Positions 33,263 through 48,217 are shown, numbered from the stretch's first letter. The stretch: 64,000 nt of DNA from Litomosoides sigmodontis (GCA_963070105.1 OY718804.1:5355317-5419316); one strand, 5' to 3'. The notes: generated from the letters alone by a model not told the origin. Numbers and translations: made by a program.

Positions 33263-36200
33263 TCAGTTAATGACATAATTGACCATTCCATGACATGCAG
33301 CAATATCACGATGATTATTCGTAACTTTGTTGCTCAAAGTATTTTCGCCAGCCCCAACGGGTTCTGAGTACATTTTCTCCGCAACAATTGCTGGTGTCGT
33401 TGCAGCAGCTGAATTCCCTCCGCCTCGGCTAACAGCATTTTCTTCCGGGGATTTTTCGGTCGAGAGCACTGCATTTAGAGGTGAAGCACTGTCAACGCGG
33501 CATTTTGCTTGCTGCGGTTGCAACTCAATTCCCATTTGCGAAGAACTGATGAAGGTTTCGCGCTCACGACTGCCACCATTTGTTTTGCTTATTGTAGCGC
33601 CGCTACCTGAAGGTTTCAAAAAATGGAATCAGTTCATTTAAACCACTATCATTAAATTAACAGAAGCAAGACCTTTCCACATATACATTATGAATAAGAT
33701 CCAAATAATGTAGAGCCTTCTAAACAGATATGTTTGCGAATCAACTTAACAAATACGAGTCAGGTTGCTCGCTATAAAGCCGACATGCACTTAGTATATC
33801 GTCTGTTACTAAGGTGTTATGTTTTATAGCTATCATACACCTGGATGAAGACGAATCAAATAACGCAAGCGTTGGAAAACCGGGATGCAAATACTCATCG
33901 TCAGATCTCCGTAGGAGACCACCATCCATAGTCTTATGCAGGGATTTCAACCATCACCAAATACCTAACAATTACATAATCGTCGCTTGTTAAAAAAAAC
34001 ATAAAAATTTAACCGACGACACAAAGATATCAAATAACCAACGTCTTGTATCAACCTGAGTTCCGTTCAGAGGTGGTCGACCGGTCGTCACTAGTGCAAT
34101 AGGGGTATGGATTTTCGACTCAGTCGCTCCAAAATAATTTCGCACTGGTTGATTCGGTACTGCCGATGACACACTCTCGCTGCCCGGAGGTGAAACATCT
34201 GTTACTGGCACATAATAAGCTATAAAAAAATCACTTACTTTCTTACATTTTTATTAAAAAGGACTAAACACAGTAAAATTAAAATTTTTGAGTTGATTTA
34301 AAACATTCACATAAAATGGGAGAATCTCACACATGCTACAATTTGTTCACATCCTGGAACTATTACTCTTCGCCAAAAAGCTGCACAGCATTATTTTTTG
34401 AAATTTAGTAATGATAACTTACAAGTGGTTGCATTAGTAAATGGTACGTAACGATGAGCATTGCCAACAGGTACATATTGGTGGGTAGTAAATGCTCTGG
34501 TAACCGCTGTATTGCTTAACATTGTTTTTGTACTTGACAATCCAGTTCCCAACAAAAGATCTCGAAGAGTCTTTGTTTCTGGTGGACAAGATTGTAAAAC
34601 AGAGTGCGAAATCATCGGCGACGGCTGAAAAATATCGTTCTATATAGAAGGTGCCGTGCTATAAAAATTATCAATATTTTCCTTGCATCTTAGTAAGCGG
34701 TACTCCGCATCTATAATTTCAACCTTGTTCGGAACTTTTTATAGTTCTTTAATATCACTTCAACAATTTTTTCGCAGTTATCCGAGATAAATCAACTAAA
34801 TTCAAACTCCATATTCTTTTTAAATAAACACGGATTCCTCTGCAAACTGCTCAATGGTCATACTTCCCATCATGAAATTTTTTGCACAGTTCACTAAACC
34901 CTATCACATTCGTTATTCATACAATTTGAAAGCAAGCAATATTATGCTGACCTTAATGCGGGCCCCGGAACCTTTTATGGCAAGCTCAAGTCGTTTCGTG
35001 TCAACACAATGCGCGGGTTGCGTTACAATGTCTGCGTGAAGACCACTAGTATTTAAGCGCTGTACATTCATTTCCGGTCTAGGAAATGACAAGTGCGCAA
35101 CACTTGAAGAAGCAAACGATCGCCGTCTTCCACTTGCCTGAAATGCTAATAAACCATGGCCACATACTCAGCAGTTTAAAATGTAGACTAAAATTTGAAT
35201 AAAATTCTATAAAATCACACTAAGTACCAAGAAGTAAACAAATTGTGTTAAATCGATCGGAAACCTACTCGTGGCCTAATATTCTGCCCACCAACCACCA
35301 CTTCTTGAGACGGTATAGCTAAAATTTGTCGTTCCAGATGTTCCTGCCTTGGTGGTTGCGTCGTTGTAACAATCAATGTTTGAGCTTGATTCAACATGCC
35401 AGAACTGTTGACAAATTCAAACGTTCGAGGAGGACGATGGATCGTCTGTTCTCCCGTCGCCAGCAGTCTCGTTGCTGGAGGCAGTGGTGGCGGGAGATGC
35501 GTGTAAAAAACCGGGGACGATTCGCTTGTTTCAGACGATAACGACATTTGTGGTGGAATGCGTAAGGAATGATCATGTACCCGTTTTTGCTGCAAACTTT
35601 TTTTTTAACGAGGGTTACTCAATGCTATAAACTTTTGGACAAGTTAACTTTTCGACAAATCAACACATACTGAAATGTTTGCTTATACTTCAGCAACAGC
35701 GATAACTGCAACGAAATTTTTCTTCTGCACCACCTATTACATGGAACATTATGAGTTTCAAACTAAGATGTTGTGATCTATGCCGTATTCCGCACCCCTA
35801 CCCTATTGAATTAACTCTGGGTTCATATTCTAAATAAAAGGAACATCCACAATAACAGTTTCGAGGACTACATACTTGATAATTTACAGACGATGCATTC
35901 GGCAATGGAGCCACTTTCTCTACTTTCCCAGCAACAGATGCAGTCAGCAGAACAGGCTGCGGGCCACAATCGCTGACCGATTTTGCATTAACGTTCATCG
36001 GCGGTCCATTTTGTTGCAAACTTTAAAAATACAACTCTTAAACCAGGTTAGTGAAAAAGCATGTGAAAATTCATTAAATACAGAGAAAAAACATGAACAG
36101 CACTTACTTGACAACTCTCAAGCGATCTGTTTCGCGAATACCATTGACTGACATGATATTTTGCCCAATACCCGAAGCTGACCCGTTGTTATCTTCATCA

Positions 36201-39200
36201 AGCACCACTATCTGCTCACCATTACCTCGCGATAATGTTGCATCTCGACCCATCTACAAAATCATTCGTTGCTAAGCCGGTTATAAATTCAAATACGAAT
36301 CCAATATTCTTTATATTGCAAATACTTACACCACATTGAAGTTTTTGTGTGGAACCAGTGTCGGACATATCAAAAATCCGTCTCGCATAGAGCTCTTCCT
36401 GCCTCCTGTACTCTCGTTCATCGTCATCGTTCCAGTTTCTGAGATTCTCATCAGAATCCGAAGAATCATTATCATCCTTGTTGCCATCGATAGCCACTAA
36501 CTTGCACTGATAACTTCTAAATACGGGCGGTTTGTGCAATCATCTACATAATGATACATGACAAACACAGTACTGTATGGTTATAAGAACATTCATAAAT
36601 GCATGGTTTCTGTATGCTCATAAAATTTAAAATGAATTCATATCGAACTTCTTTACACTAATACTTCAAGAAAATGTAATGTTAAGAATATGTTAAGGAG
36701 AACAACTAACTTTGTGGTGTCAATAACTGAAGAGAACGGTGGGTCCGGCGCAGATTGCGACGTTGAAGGCGCAGAAAGCAAAACCCGGTCGAATATGATT
36801 CTGAAAACTTCTAATGATCTGATTACATCTACCTAAGCTCCACATTTTCACACCTTTAGTACTGTTGGAACAGAACAATTCCATCACCATCAAAAAAGGA
36901 GAGTTTGAAATTTGTATAACACAAAAAAATACAAACCTTCCACCTCGTCCCATCCTCCGTCTTGCATAACCAATACAACGTATACCATTCGCAGATGGCA
37001 TAAACGTGCGGTAGAAACGTTCTGCCGGACTAACCCTTGGAACTGGAAATACTTTTTTTAAGGCAATACATACGAATGGCAATTGCGAATCTCAAAGCAG
37101 AATCATTTAAAACAAAATTCGCGCCATGCAGCAATATCAAAATCAAAAAAAAAAAACGTCAACCTTTACCTTCTGGCGGATTTGCGAACAAACTCGACCG
37201 ATATATGCACCCACGTCGTCTTTTAAACGTATACCGGCCATCCAGTGCTGCTTCCGCATTACGCTCTGCATCAGCCGTTGAAATCATGCTTGGCGATGCT
37301 CCAGTATTCAACACACTGGCAGCAACTGCCGGCTTATTCCACAACTGAATTTTTAATTCGCTGTGAATGTCACTTTACTATGCATATGTATACATGTATG
37401 CTACTCATATCACTCATGAAATTTCTGAACTTTAATTTGAAAAACAGCGGTTCTACCATGATGCCGCCACCAACTCCAAAAAATGAGCCTTTAAACTACT
37501 TTCACTACCAAACCGACCCTGTCCCTACCTCTGCGTTCCTTTTCAGCCACGCACGACTGACCAAATTTTTATCCACTTCAGATGCCAACGTTCTGGAATG
37601 CCGTTTTCGTTTTTGTCCCTTGCTTTTTGTTGGTGACATAATACTTGGCAATTCATCCTAAAAACTGACGATGTCCAACACCTACCAAACTGATTACAAG
37701 AGACTCGTCTTCACTACTTTTCTTGGACTAATTGCACAAAACACTTTTAGCCAAAAAAGCAAATAGCAGATATCCTTCATTATACACAGATTTCTGAAGA
37801 TTTATCAAACCACTGTACTCTCGACCTACATTCAATTACAACCGAAGCTAGATACCAACCTGCGATTCTTCCGTAGGGCTCGCAGTCGCATTATGCTCCA
37901 ACTTCATTTTAGATAGTATATGGTTATAAAGGACACAGCTGAAGTCACAAACAGTCCACCGACATTTGCATATTTTATCATCCAGTCCTATGACGGTCTG
38001 CTTGGTGTATTCTCTGAAATTATCAAAACCTGAGTTCTACTCTACAACATTTTACTTTAATCGCATAAAATTCACTGGAAATTAATTTCAAAAAACTGGT
38101 ACTAGAACAGAAATTCAAAGTTACCTTCGCCTAAGCATATCGAAAAGGATAACGACCCTGCTGAGATCATGGCCAAGTTTCAGTATTTTTTCATACGAAT
38201 CTTCATCGTTCTTGCGATTTTTTCTTGTCTGCATTCGCTCCAAACGTCGTCGAAACGCAACATACGCAATGTCCGAACCTGAAGCATCACGACGCGCATC
38301 CGTTTTTACCCGTGGAATCAATGAGGCAATCTTCTGTGATGCAGCTGCGTCCTGGAATACATTCTAATTTCCGACACTAATTTCAAATGCATATTTCTGG
38401 TAAGCACGCAAAAACTGGAATGACTATTTTATAATCTGGAAGAAAACTAACCTTCCGCTTTTGCAGCCAATAATCGTAAACGTCATCAACGAGATCTGTT
38501 TCGAAATCCTTGAGCAATGAGCGCGCCTCATTAGGTTGACATATTTGTAAACCACTGCTGGCACCCTCCAGCAATTCCATCATCTTTTCGAAATCGCTCT
38601 CTGCAGTAAGTCCCCCACGCTCGGCCAACCATGCCTCATCCTCACTATCGATATCATACTCAGGTTCCTCATTTCCCAGCGATAGTGAAGCTGCAAACAC
38701 TATTCAACTAGTTTGAACTGACTAACGTATAAAACATCGAATCCTGTCCAACTTACAGATTTCAAAAACAATTTCAACCCGACCTGACCCTCCTTTAGAA
38801 AATGTTGAAATACCGACATGTTCGAAAATTAAGTCTTCACTCATCAAATCGAGATATTCTTACATACATTGCAAGCCTGATTAAATTTTAACATGCAAAA
38901 AAAGTAAATGGAAAATTCGTAACACAACTCGAACCACGTGCAAGCTGAGTTCCAAATTACCGGCAACCTATCGCCTTACTTCATAAAGCAGAAGGTTGCC
39001 TTTTTCAATTATCCACGATGCCTTTGTACATAATGAATTAATCTAGGTTACACCTTTATTTGATTGGAGACTCAGGCATAAGACGAACAAAAGAAACTTT
39101 TTCGTCACCGTTACATTCGCTGTTGGTGGCTAACGCCTTTTTCAATAATTACGCTTCATTTAATAACCTATACAGTTAGTCCAAGGATGTTAGTGCTAAG

Positions 39201-42200
39201 AAAAATAGTAGAAATAAGCTAATATATGTCATCAGCTATTTTGATATCTGCCAGATAGATCACACTTCTGAGATCAATCCGTTAACTGGTGAAGTAATCT
39301 GCACTTCTAAACATTATAGAATTTTCCAATATGCTGCAACAGCAGAATATCACATTCCGTTACAGCGACAGGAAGTTTTAACCCCGAACTTTTTAACCCA
39401 AAAAGAGAGACCTAAAGAAATTACCTGATATCGCACCAAAAACTTCCATTTCTAATAACCAAGACAATCCATACGAAAAAAAACATACTAGAATCATATC
39501 AACCTATGAATTTCAAAAGTTAAACACAGGGTCAAGCGTATAAACTGATTCAAAACAGATTTGATAAAATGAATGGCCTTTAAGCAGTCATCTAACTGCA
39601 GCAATACACAGTGAAAAACGGACTCATATGCCTATTATTAAAGCAATAAATTACAAAAAATTTGTTATTTCTTGCCACGTAGCTAAATACAAATTCACAG
39701 AAACCCTATATATTTAACATGCAAGAAATTCAACAATAAAGCATTCTACCGAGTCGTTTAGATAGCCCGTTCAAGCTCATACGATATGGTAAAAGACGAC
39801 TAGCAGGAAAAGTTTGACTTATATTAAAAGGGAGTATCAGCAACAAAGGAACTATATTATAAGCTACAACAAAGTCCCTTCTCAAATAATAACGCACATT
39901 TTGGACCGACTAAAACTGCTGCAAAATATATAGTAGGAAATTTTAAAAGAAACTGCTGAATTGCTTATCACGCTTGTCCGCAGATTAAAAAAAAAAGTTC
40001 TGGATATTAACGAACACAATATACGACACGACGTTAGCATTGCAATCTCGGAAATGCCTCCAGCCAAAATTTAGTGGAAGACAAGAAAGGAAATCCGAAT
40101 TAAGCACTAGATTCAGTTGGATATGGGACAATCTCAGATTAAAACAATCATTAACAATACAATCATTTTCTTTTGTCCCATTAAGAAATTTTAAGAAATT
40201 CCCTTAAAGTGAAGAAATTTCAAAAAAATTCTTTTGAAAAAAATGAACTATTTCCAATTCTCCCCGATAAATTGCATATTCCTCCACTATAGTAGAACTT
40301 ATACCACCTTCCTCCAACGTTTTCCCAGACATAAATTACAGCACACTCATAAAAAAATTCTTATTTGTTTGCTATATGCACATTTTACAAGGAAGCATTG
40401 AGAATGAATATGATGTGGAAGAAAGTGAAGCAAAGATATCAGTGGCTCGTGGGTCACTAATCTGAAATTTTTAAATTTAAATTTCACTATTCGAGAGATG
40501 GACACACCAGGGTGTGGGACGGAAAGACGGAATGGCATACAGCCGAAGCATTCGTACCTTGTACTTTGATGAGCTGATTGATAGATGGTGCTGGCTGTAT
40601 CGGATATAGTGCATCATAGTATCCGTGGTCGACAGTGAAAACTTTTGGCGTTGGTATGACGTGATTTTCTACAGCAATACCCGATGTACTGGCCTGTTGC
40701 GCAAGGATCGCCTCTTGCAAATGAGACTCCTAGAATGTACAATGTGAAAATCCACATTCTAATCTGGCAGGTTATGGGTAATAAACCTTCAAAAAAGGAG
40801 ACGAAAATTCTAGAGTGTACCGATAATGGACAAGATTTTCGACTCACTCTGTATAAGTAAGGAAAATGGTGCATCAAAACATGCCTAAGGAGTAAAAACT
40901 TCAAAGTCGACTGCTATATCTGCAAAGTGCTACAGCTTAACCGTAAATATTGGTCAAGAAAACTAAGCATGAAAAAGAATTAATCCAGATTTTCGAGAAA
41001 CAACTACATATCGTAACAGAAATTAATGTGTATCAGCAACAGGTTTAAACCAAACGAACATACATAATACCGGGTCATATTTAACGTGTCAAGAATCACA
41101 CGATTTCGATAAAAAACTCGACGTTCTTATAGCCCAAAGTCATCAGAAACAAATGTTTGCAATTATAGATTTAACTTCACTACACTTCTTTCGAACAAAA
41201 TTCTGCATTTTTATGAATGATTTAACTCTTGCTTTTTTCCTAATGCCCATTGATGATATTTAAAGGATATTCGGCTAATCTCATCCAGCTATTAACTCAC
41301 AATAAAAGTCCTATTTCTCCTTCGACTACGAGAAATGATATGTTGTTACTGCATGTTATGCACAACCCCTTGCAGTGATATAACTGCGGCTGGTGACACA
41401 TCAGACTTTTACAATCGTCCTCGCGTTATTATATTTCACTGATTATCATCAGCATCAGATGATCGCTGACCTCTAAAATACAACCATTTCCGTAATCAAC
41501 ACACATCTCTGGTCCCAAGTTCTCCTGCTCTCGCTCTTATGCTTTGATCTCTCCCCATATCCTCCGCTCACAAATCTCACTATGCGTTAACACAATACAC
41601 TTATTCATAAAAGGACTGGACTGATGATTTTGGTTCTTCTCGAGGTAGGCAGAACGACTGTGGAAGGAGAGATTACGTACACATACAGCATACAGCAAGC
41701 AGTATAGGGAAAAGATCCCAGTGCTGATGTAAATAAGCAGACTGCATCATCTCACCTAATGAGATTCGGCACGGTAAGGTAAAGCAGTAACACGTAACAT
41801 AATACGCTATTAATGACTACCCAAAAATTAGGAAAATTCTTTTGCGTACGTTATTAAAACATTCAAGAGTCTATCGTTTGGCAGAAAAAATACAAAAACC
41901 CTAGCTATAGAAGATATTTGGTAAAAACGATGGTTAGCATTTGGAATCTATTCAGAAAGAAAATTCATTACGAAATAATGGAGCCGTCCCGAGCTAGATC
42001 AGTGCAGCAACAGAGCAGTACAGCAATCTTTCAAAAAAAGATACTCTTCAAATTCCAAAATGTTGAAACACATACCACTCATTCTACATCCTACGTGCTT
42101 CCCATAAGCGGGAAATAAATCGCGGACAACGCATTGACTGTGCCGAAACCATTTTAGGTCAGACAGGCCAGCGACCGACAAAATTATGCTAGAAAACAGT

Positions 42201-43184
42201 CGACTATACTCTCATTAACATTGCATATCTCTTACAAAAGAATTGCAATAAATGCTACGAACTTCCTTCCGCCCATCCTCTCCTCCTCTTTATTTCACTC
42301 GACGCGTGTTTCATCAATGATGCCAACTATCACATACTGACAACATTTTGTGTTTAGTATGATTGCATTTCCTCAAAAATGCCGCTACAGCAATCTTCAA
42401 ACTATTTTAATCCATTCTATCAGCACTGCAGGCGTTTGGTATTACTCAATTTAATTCGATAATCTACTGAGCTTCCCTGCTTTAAAAATTGGTCATTAAA
42501 AAGCAAAGCATCAGAAATTCCTAGATGACAAACCTATACGAAATTCTTTGGATGACTCCCTGAGAACATATGAACTCAATGTCTTAGACACCCTCACATT
42601 GTCTTTAGGAAGGCCAAGTCTCCAAGACAAAATGAAGAATTTCTCAGAGTATCCAAATAGTCGCGGTCGCAACATTTGGTGATCCACACAAAAAAATCCA
42701 AAATTCACCATGCTCTCGCATCAGATGTTAAGAAACCACTGGATATTATGTAAGTAATGGCGATATAGTGTAAAGTGGAAATATGGGGAGAGAAGTGCTG
42801 TTACAAAATGTGGTTGAAATTTCCACTATGGTTAGAAGAGAGCAGTAAATCGTCATTTATTGAGAGAGAATGAGAGAGGAGGATATGGAACTATCCCTAT
42901 GACTATTTCTAAGCTAACAAATATGCTAAAAAAAGTATGAAAAAGAGAGAGAATCAGAGACTCGTCTGAAGTAATGAAGTAGCATGGAAGTGTTTGATGT
43001 GGGAGAGGAAGAGGGCACCTACATTTTCTTCATCTTTTTCCATACCCGTTGGCATCTGTGCCACTGCCCGATTGATCGGTGTACATTCGGCCAGATCGGG
43101 TAATTCATCAGCGCAATATACAGGCATTGATTTCGTTGCATCCAAATTTCTCGCCCGAAATGACAGCTTACTTGTCGTTGCCAT
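33263..43184 (-). CDS. EPC1: Enhancer of Polycomb (NuA4/TIP60 complex subunit)
   Basis: Scaffold of the NuA4/TIP60 histone acetyltransferase. Exons: 43184-43023, 40729-40558, 38690-38452, 38351-38125, 38013-37860, 37657-37529, 37344-37170, 37042-36937, 36800-36711, 36516-36330, 36253-36108, 36020-35876, 35589-35269, 35137-34952, 34624-34423 and 34219-34056 (935 codons, all in phase), then tentatively 33932-33841 and 33602-33263, for 1078 residues. The EPcA domain opens with KLSFRARNLDATKSMPVY and contains INRAVAQMPTGMEKDEE, HVIPTPKVFTVDHGYYDALY, EPEYDIDSEDEAWL, DDVYDYWLQKRK and AYVAFRRRLERMQTRKNRKN, all family signatures. DGRYTFKRRRGCIYR follows. The rest is Ser/Pro/Thr/Gln-rich and divergent, as in other Enhancer of Polycomb proteins. 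The last two exons are the least certain. They were chosen because they join as DSSSS-SGATISKTNGG without a frameshift. Introns 1 and 2 are about 2.3 and 1.9 kb. Confidence 0.93.
38691..40557 (-). other. Second intron of Enhancer of Polycomb
   Basis: 1.87 kb, AT-rich; GT donor at 40557-40556 and AG acceptor at 38692-38691. No nested gene seen. Confidence 0.85.
40730..43022 (-). other. First intron of Enhancer of Polycomb
   Basis: 2.29 kb between the start exon and exon 2. Intronic regulatory sequence is plausible but I see no specific motif and no nested gene. Confidence 0.85.
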
Positions 43185-43797
43185 TATTGCGGCGCTATGT
43201 GTTACTGCCGCTTCTTTCCTTCTAGCCTGTTCAATCCAAATCCGAGTTGGCTGCTGCTAATGATGCTGCTCGTAGTAATAATAGTGGTGGTAGCGGAATA
43301 TAATGCGACCGATACCGCCGTTAAATACAGTTGCTAGTACTTTCTTATGCAATAAATTTAGACAAACTTCCTTGGCGGCTTGCAACCGTGTATCGGGTGG
43401 GTAGCAACAGCAGCAGCTGCTGCTACTACTACACCTTCGGGCACCGTTCAACCTATTATTATAACGAACTGAAATCAAACCAATGTCATTCCTAGACTTT
43501 CCGGCAAATACTAGAACACGATAGCGTAAATGGAAGAAGTGGAGAACACACTAAGGTCCCTTTATCAACATGCCTGTCTCCAAGCAGCAATGTCATAGAT
43601 GGCGCATGATCCGCGATGAGGCGGGGAGTGGAACTTCTCTAAACTTTCCACATTACTTCCTCCTTTTTTCTCTCTCTAGATTAATTCAACGGCTGAAATA
43701 CAACTACTACGACGACCATAACCAAAACGCTCAATACTTGACGATATGTCAGGTTCCTCGCTGCAGTTTCCTGCAGCATGCGTGTGTGCCGTGTGCC

Positions 43798-43800
<3 letters not shown>

Positions 43801-43839
<39 letters not shown>

Positions 43840-43852
43840 ATATGTATATGTG
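43801..43852. repeat. (TG)n microsatellite, decaying to TATG
   Basis: 29 bp of pure TG followed by about 23 bp of mixed TATG/TGTA units, about 620 bp upstream of the Enhancer of Polycomb start. Confidence 0.95.
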
Positions 43853-44335
43853 AGTGTACCAAAAATGTAGCCGCCGAGAGTGAGTGTGTCTACATATGCT
43901 GCTGCCGCTACTACTGCTGCGGCAATGCCCGAGGACGGGAAGCCCTCCCGGAAAGACGCGTCAACCCGTTGAATATGCACACACAGAGATGGGGGAAGTG
44001 TAGTAAGGTACACCTCTCCTCCGTACATTGAGTGCAGGGCGTGGCGAACCTAATCGATCGATTGCAGAGAGACTTCAGTACATGCCAATGGAAACGGCGG
44101 GCGGGGAGTACGTGAGTGATACACGAAAAGAGATAACGGAGGAGATAGACAGAGCAGCAAGTGATACGACCCTGAAGACGGCGATAGCTCACAGAGCGAC
44201 GGGAAAAGAAGTAATGCAATGCCTTCGTGCAGAGTGCACCACAGCTCGCAAGCATAGCCTCGCGAAGGCCATTCTTCTCCACCCTCAACACATAGAGAGA
44301 GATACATTCTCGTCCCCTTCTGCGCTCAACCCCGG

Positions 44336-44368
44336 CAGCAGCAGCAGCAGCAGCAGCAGCCGCAGCAG
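44336..44368. repeat. (CAG)n trinucleotide repeat
   Basis: Eight CAG units followed by a CGCAGCAG variant. It would read as polyserine in one frame of a 179-codon open frame, but that frame is not recognised as a gene. Confidence 0.95.
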
Positions 44369-44561
44369 CGTCAGCAACGGGGGACCGTCCCTCCTACCCT
44401 CACAACCAACTCACCCTTCTCCCGGGAACAATGTGCCACAGAACCTCTCGCTTGGCTCACCCGCTGACAGGCAACTACCAACGCACCCTCCCAACCGCCT
44501 CCTCCACTCCACAACAAATGATGTGACGGCGGAGAGAGCAACTATGACTCATCCACGTGCA

Positions 44562-44568
44562 TACACAC

Positions 44569-44601
<33 letters not shown>
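44562..44601. repeat. (AC)n microsatellite
   Basis: About 40 bp of AC dinucleotide with one G interruption. Confidence 0.95.
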
Positions 44602-47600
44602 GATACATATGCCACATTTGACGTTACTAGTACGCAGTGAGGGCAGTGAGGGACCGTATAATTACAATATTTTCCCTCTTGTTGAGGAAATCGTTTACAT
44701 CTTTGGATGAGCAGCTCCGTCATGCAGGAAAAACGCAAAAATAGGACACAACGTATGTAGACGATTACAGAGAGCTCACTTATAACTTACCGTACTTCAA
44801 GGGACCGTATCATTTAACTCAATCACCGTTCCAAAAGAAGCCCTCCAACGTGCTTCTATCGTAATGTATCAAGGTTTAACAAAAACCATGATAACAGTAG
44901 GAAACGCATACTGAATTCAACTTAACATGTTCAATTCCTAGCTCAAACACACACAAAAAGATTTGGACCCTTTAAATTCCTAAAGGCTTCAAAGAGTAAG
45001 TGCCATTAATCGAAAATCCAGATTTTTATTTCCGATTTTCCGAAGTACTTTGAGACTAAATTTTTTGATTTTGTTAAAGAAGCATACGAGATCTCGAAAA
45101 TAAACTGGAATAAAATTACAAATGAAAAAGATTTCCACAACCAAGTTCGAGTTATTTGAAACGCCATTACGTGGATGAATTCAGAAGACACGACTGTAAC
45201 GATAAAAGCTTGCAACAAATCCAGAACCTAGCAATTAGTCCGATCTCGGTGCACTAACAGTCGAAAGTATTACTTGTCAACTTAACCACCGCAACTATTA
45301 TTTCAAAAAGAACGATTTGCAGCAACTGTAAGAAAACAACTCAAAACAACTTTTTAAATTTATTAAGTCAGTAACAACTTCCTGAATGTACTACATGGCC
45401 CTGCAGTACTTACTATAAGAGCTTAGTTTTGGGTCAAAAAAATAAAACTTTTTTTTAGCTTTAGATCAAAATCGCAAAAAAATTCGACTTGACCCGCAAA
45501 CTTCCCCCCTTGTACATATTATTTTATAAAATCAAACATAAGAAAATTGCAAAGCCACAGCCGTAATTTAATTCGTCTCAGAATAGCGCCATCAGCAGCT
45601 ACATTTATAATGAAAAAAGGACTTACCAATCATTGCCGCGCACCAGCTGCTGCCAGTAGAATAGAAGGTAAACTTTCATGAAGATTAATCCATAACAGCA
45701 ATTTAAATCGGTTATTTGCAGTAATTAGATAATATGCGATTCATGAACCACCACATCTTTGTATTTCTTGCAAGAAAATGCAACAGATGGTATGAAATGT
45801 AACAAATATATTGAATATTTAATGCCATTATTAATAAACTGATGAGAGGAAAACCACACGGCAAACGCGAATAGTAAAAATACAAGTGTAACGACCTGAA
45901 ATACAAAACAGTTGTGAAACCGAAAGGCAGAACCAAAATGCATACAGCAAATGATAGCGAATTGTGAATAGGAAAGTTTATAAGGGAAGCAGGATACAAA
46001 AGAACTAATACTTCATCGTACGATTTTCCCACTTTTATTCACAAATTATCGTAGAAATTTTTAACTGATTGAAGGTTTAAATATTTTTTCTTAATTTTAC
46101 AGGACATGAAGTCAACTTCTACTCTTAAACTTTCTTAAACTTTGAAACACTGATTGTTTATTTCAAAGTATGTTCAAAACTACCAATCCGATCAAGTTAA
46201 GATTATTAGAAAAACCAGTTCTAAACATTTCACCTATAAGTTGAAAGCTACTGTCATCTACCGTAATTAGATACTCCTGACTACACTACAGATGTGATCC
46301 TTTTGATATCATGTAAGTAAAATGTCATGTAAACAAGAAATGACAAGAAATTTTAATTGAAATAAAGTTTCCTAGATAACTAAATGGATTTCAGAAAATC
46401 AAGTTAAACAACACTCGCAACGCTTACAGCGTAGCAAAAATTGTACAACTGTCTCTTCTGCAATCCAGCTTCCGGATGCTTCTGGAAACGTTTGGTTCTG
46501 CTACATAGAATTTGAAAAGAAGGCTATGAGTTATCGCGCTGGCAGACTACGTAAAATCGTAATAGGATGAAGAGTTGATGAATGAGGTTGAATCACGTAC
46601 ATGTGGATGATGTGGTGAAGTTCATCACATGCAATTTCCTGAACGTTTTGTACGGCTCACCATAACCAGCCGATATTCACCAAAAACAATACAGGATGTA
46701 TAAAGCACTTGCAAAATTTTCGGTAAATGGTTTTTATCTGGTTTGATAAAATTTTGACAAAACGAAGACAAGAGAGTACCAATCACTGTATCATAATGAG
46801 ATCTTGCACTTTTCCATACAATCCTAAATTCAAACCAGAGTTCGAAAACTGCTCACAACGGGTACAAATGCAATTAAAGGAAGACCATACTAATTGCTGT
46901 AGTGAAACTTTTTTGCAATTACCTATCCGCGGAATATTGCACATCTAATGAAACTGTTGAAAAAACAGTACAACCAACCAACATCAAATCCCTTCAAACT
47001 AATTACCGAACTTCATTCATCTTTAACTTCATGTTAAAGTCTTTGCAGCATTTAATAACAGTTACTTCATCTCTTCATATTTGTCTAAATTAACGTTTCG
47101 TCGACTTCAACCAACATGACAGTGGCATTCCGAGGGGCTCGGATATTTTGAAGGCAAATAAAGGATGCGAGAACATAAGATATACAAATGTTGGCGAAAA
47201 AGCATGCCGGAAATTGGTACTGTTGTGAGCTTGAATTCTGGAATTACTGTAATCATCACTGCTTGCTTGTTAGTCCGAGCAACAATTCTTCGTTCAATGT
47301 AAAATAAATCACTTTAGACTACACGTTTTAGTTCGACGGTTAACATATACGTATGAAATCAGGCCGGTACGTAAATCGACTTCATCTTATACTACTTACG
47401 CACTTCATTACGCACTTACTTCAGTTATGAAAATTATTTCGGAGAGGTCTGGAATGATCCATCTGCTTATTTGGCTTTCAGTGGCCAGTGATTTTCCTTT
47501 GTCAACTAAGAAATGTGATTCTCAAAAACAATATCATTGCTTAGCAAACAGTGGAAGTACGGCAGTTCTTTTTCAATCCAACTGGCATCGCAGACATGAA

Positions 47601-48138
47601 AAATTACGTGATCGACCAGTGCACGCATTTTAAGCGTAAGAGAATGGGATCATTTCACTAGAACAATACCTATCCCGCTAAAACGCTACCCTTTTTCAGT
47701 AAACTTAATCAGTGGACGAACCTCAGACTAAAGTATCGTCCGGATACGAAGAGGTAGACTACTTGTTCATCTACAGTCAGTCCCTTCACGGAATATAATT
47801 GACCGCTTACGAGGTAACGGTACTCATAAGAAAACATACCGGAATAAATGGCGGCACTGCAAGCAACCTTCTCGTTATCCGGCAAGAAGAATGAAAGAAC
47901 GAGTGGCTTCCCGTATCTATCATTAACACTAATCAACTAGGCACGTGGTATTCCCGTGGTACAGATCAGCAGCATCACCTATCCACCTACACCACTCTCC
48001 TTCAAACCCAGTCTTCGGCATTGATTCCACTTGGATCGGTTGGTCGTTCGGTCGATCGGTCCATCGTTTGATGGTCGTTTCGTTGCTGCGCTCTTTTTCT
48101 GCTGCTTTCCTCCTGGGCATAACGGCACACATACAGAC

Positions 48139-48155
48139 ATGCACACACACACACA

Positions 48156-48212
<57 letters not shown>
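48139..48212. repeat. (CA)n microsatellite
   Basis: About 74 bp of CA with a single CCCA interruption. It produces histidine/threonine open frames on one strand and valine/cysteine frames on the other; none is a gene. Confidence 0.97.

Positions 48213-48217
<5 letters not shown>

Noticed and set aside
44028..44621. A ~197-codon open frame in the GC-rich island
   Set aside because: Its first codon is TTG, its middle is a CAG repeat and its end an AC repeat. No family resemblance; kept as a finding, not as a gene.
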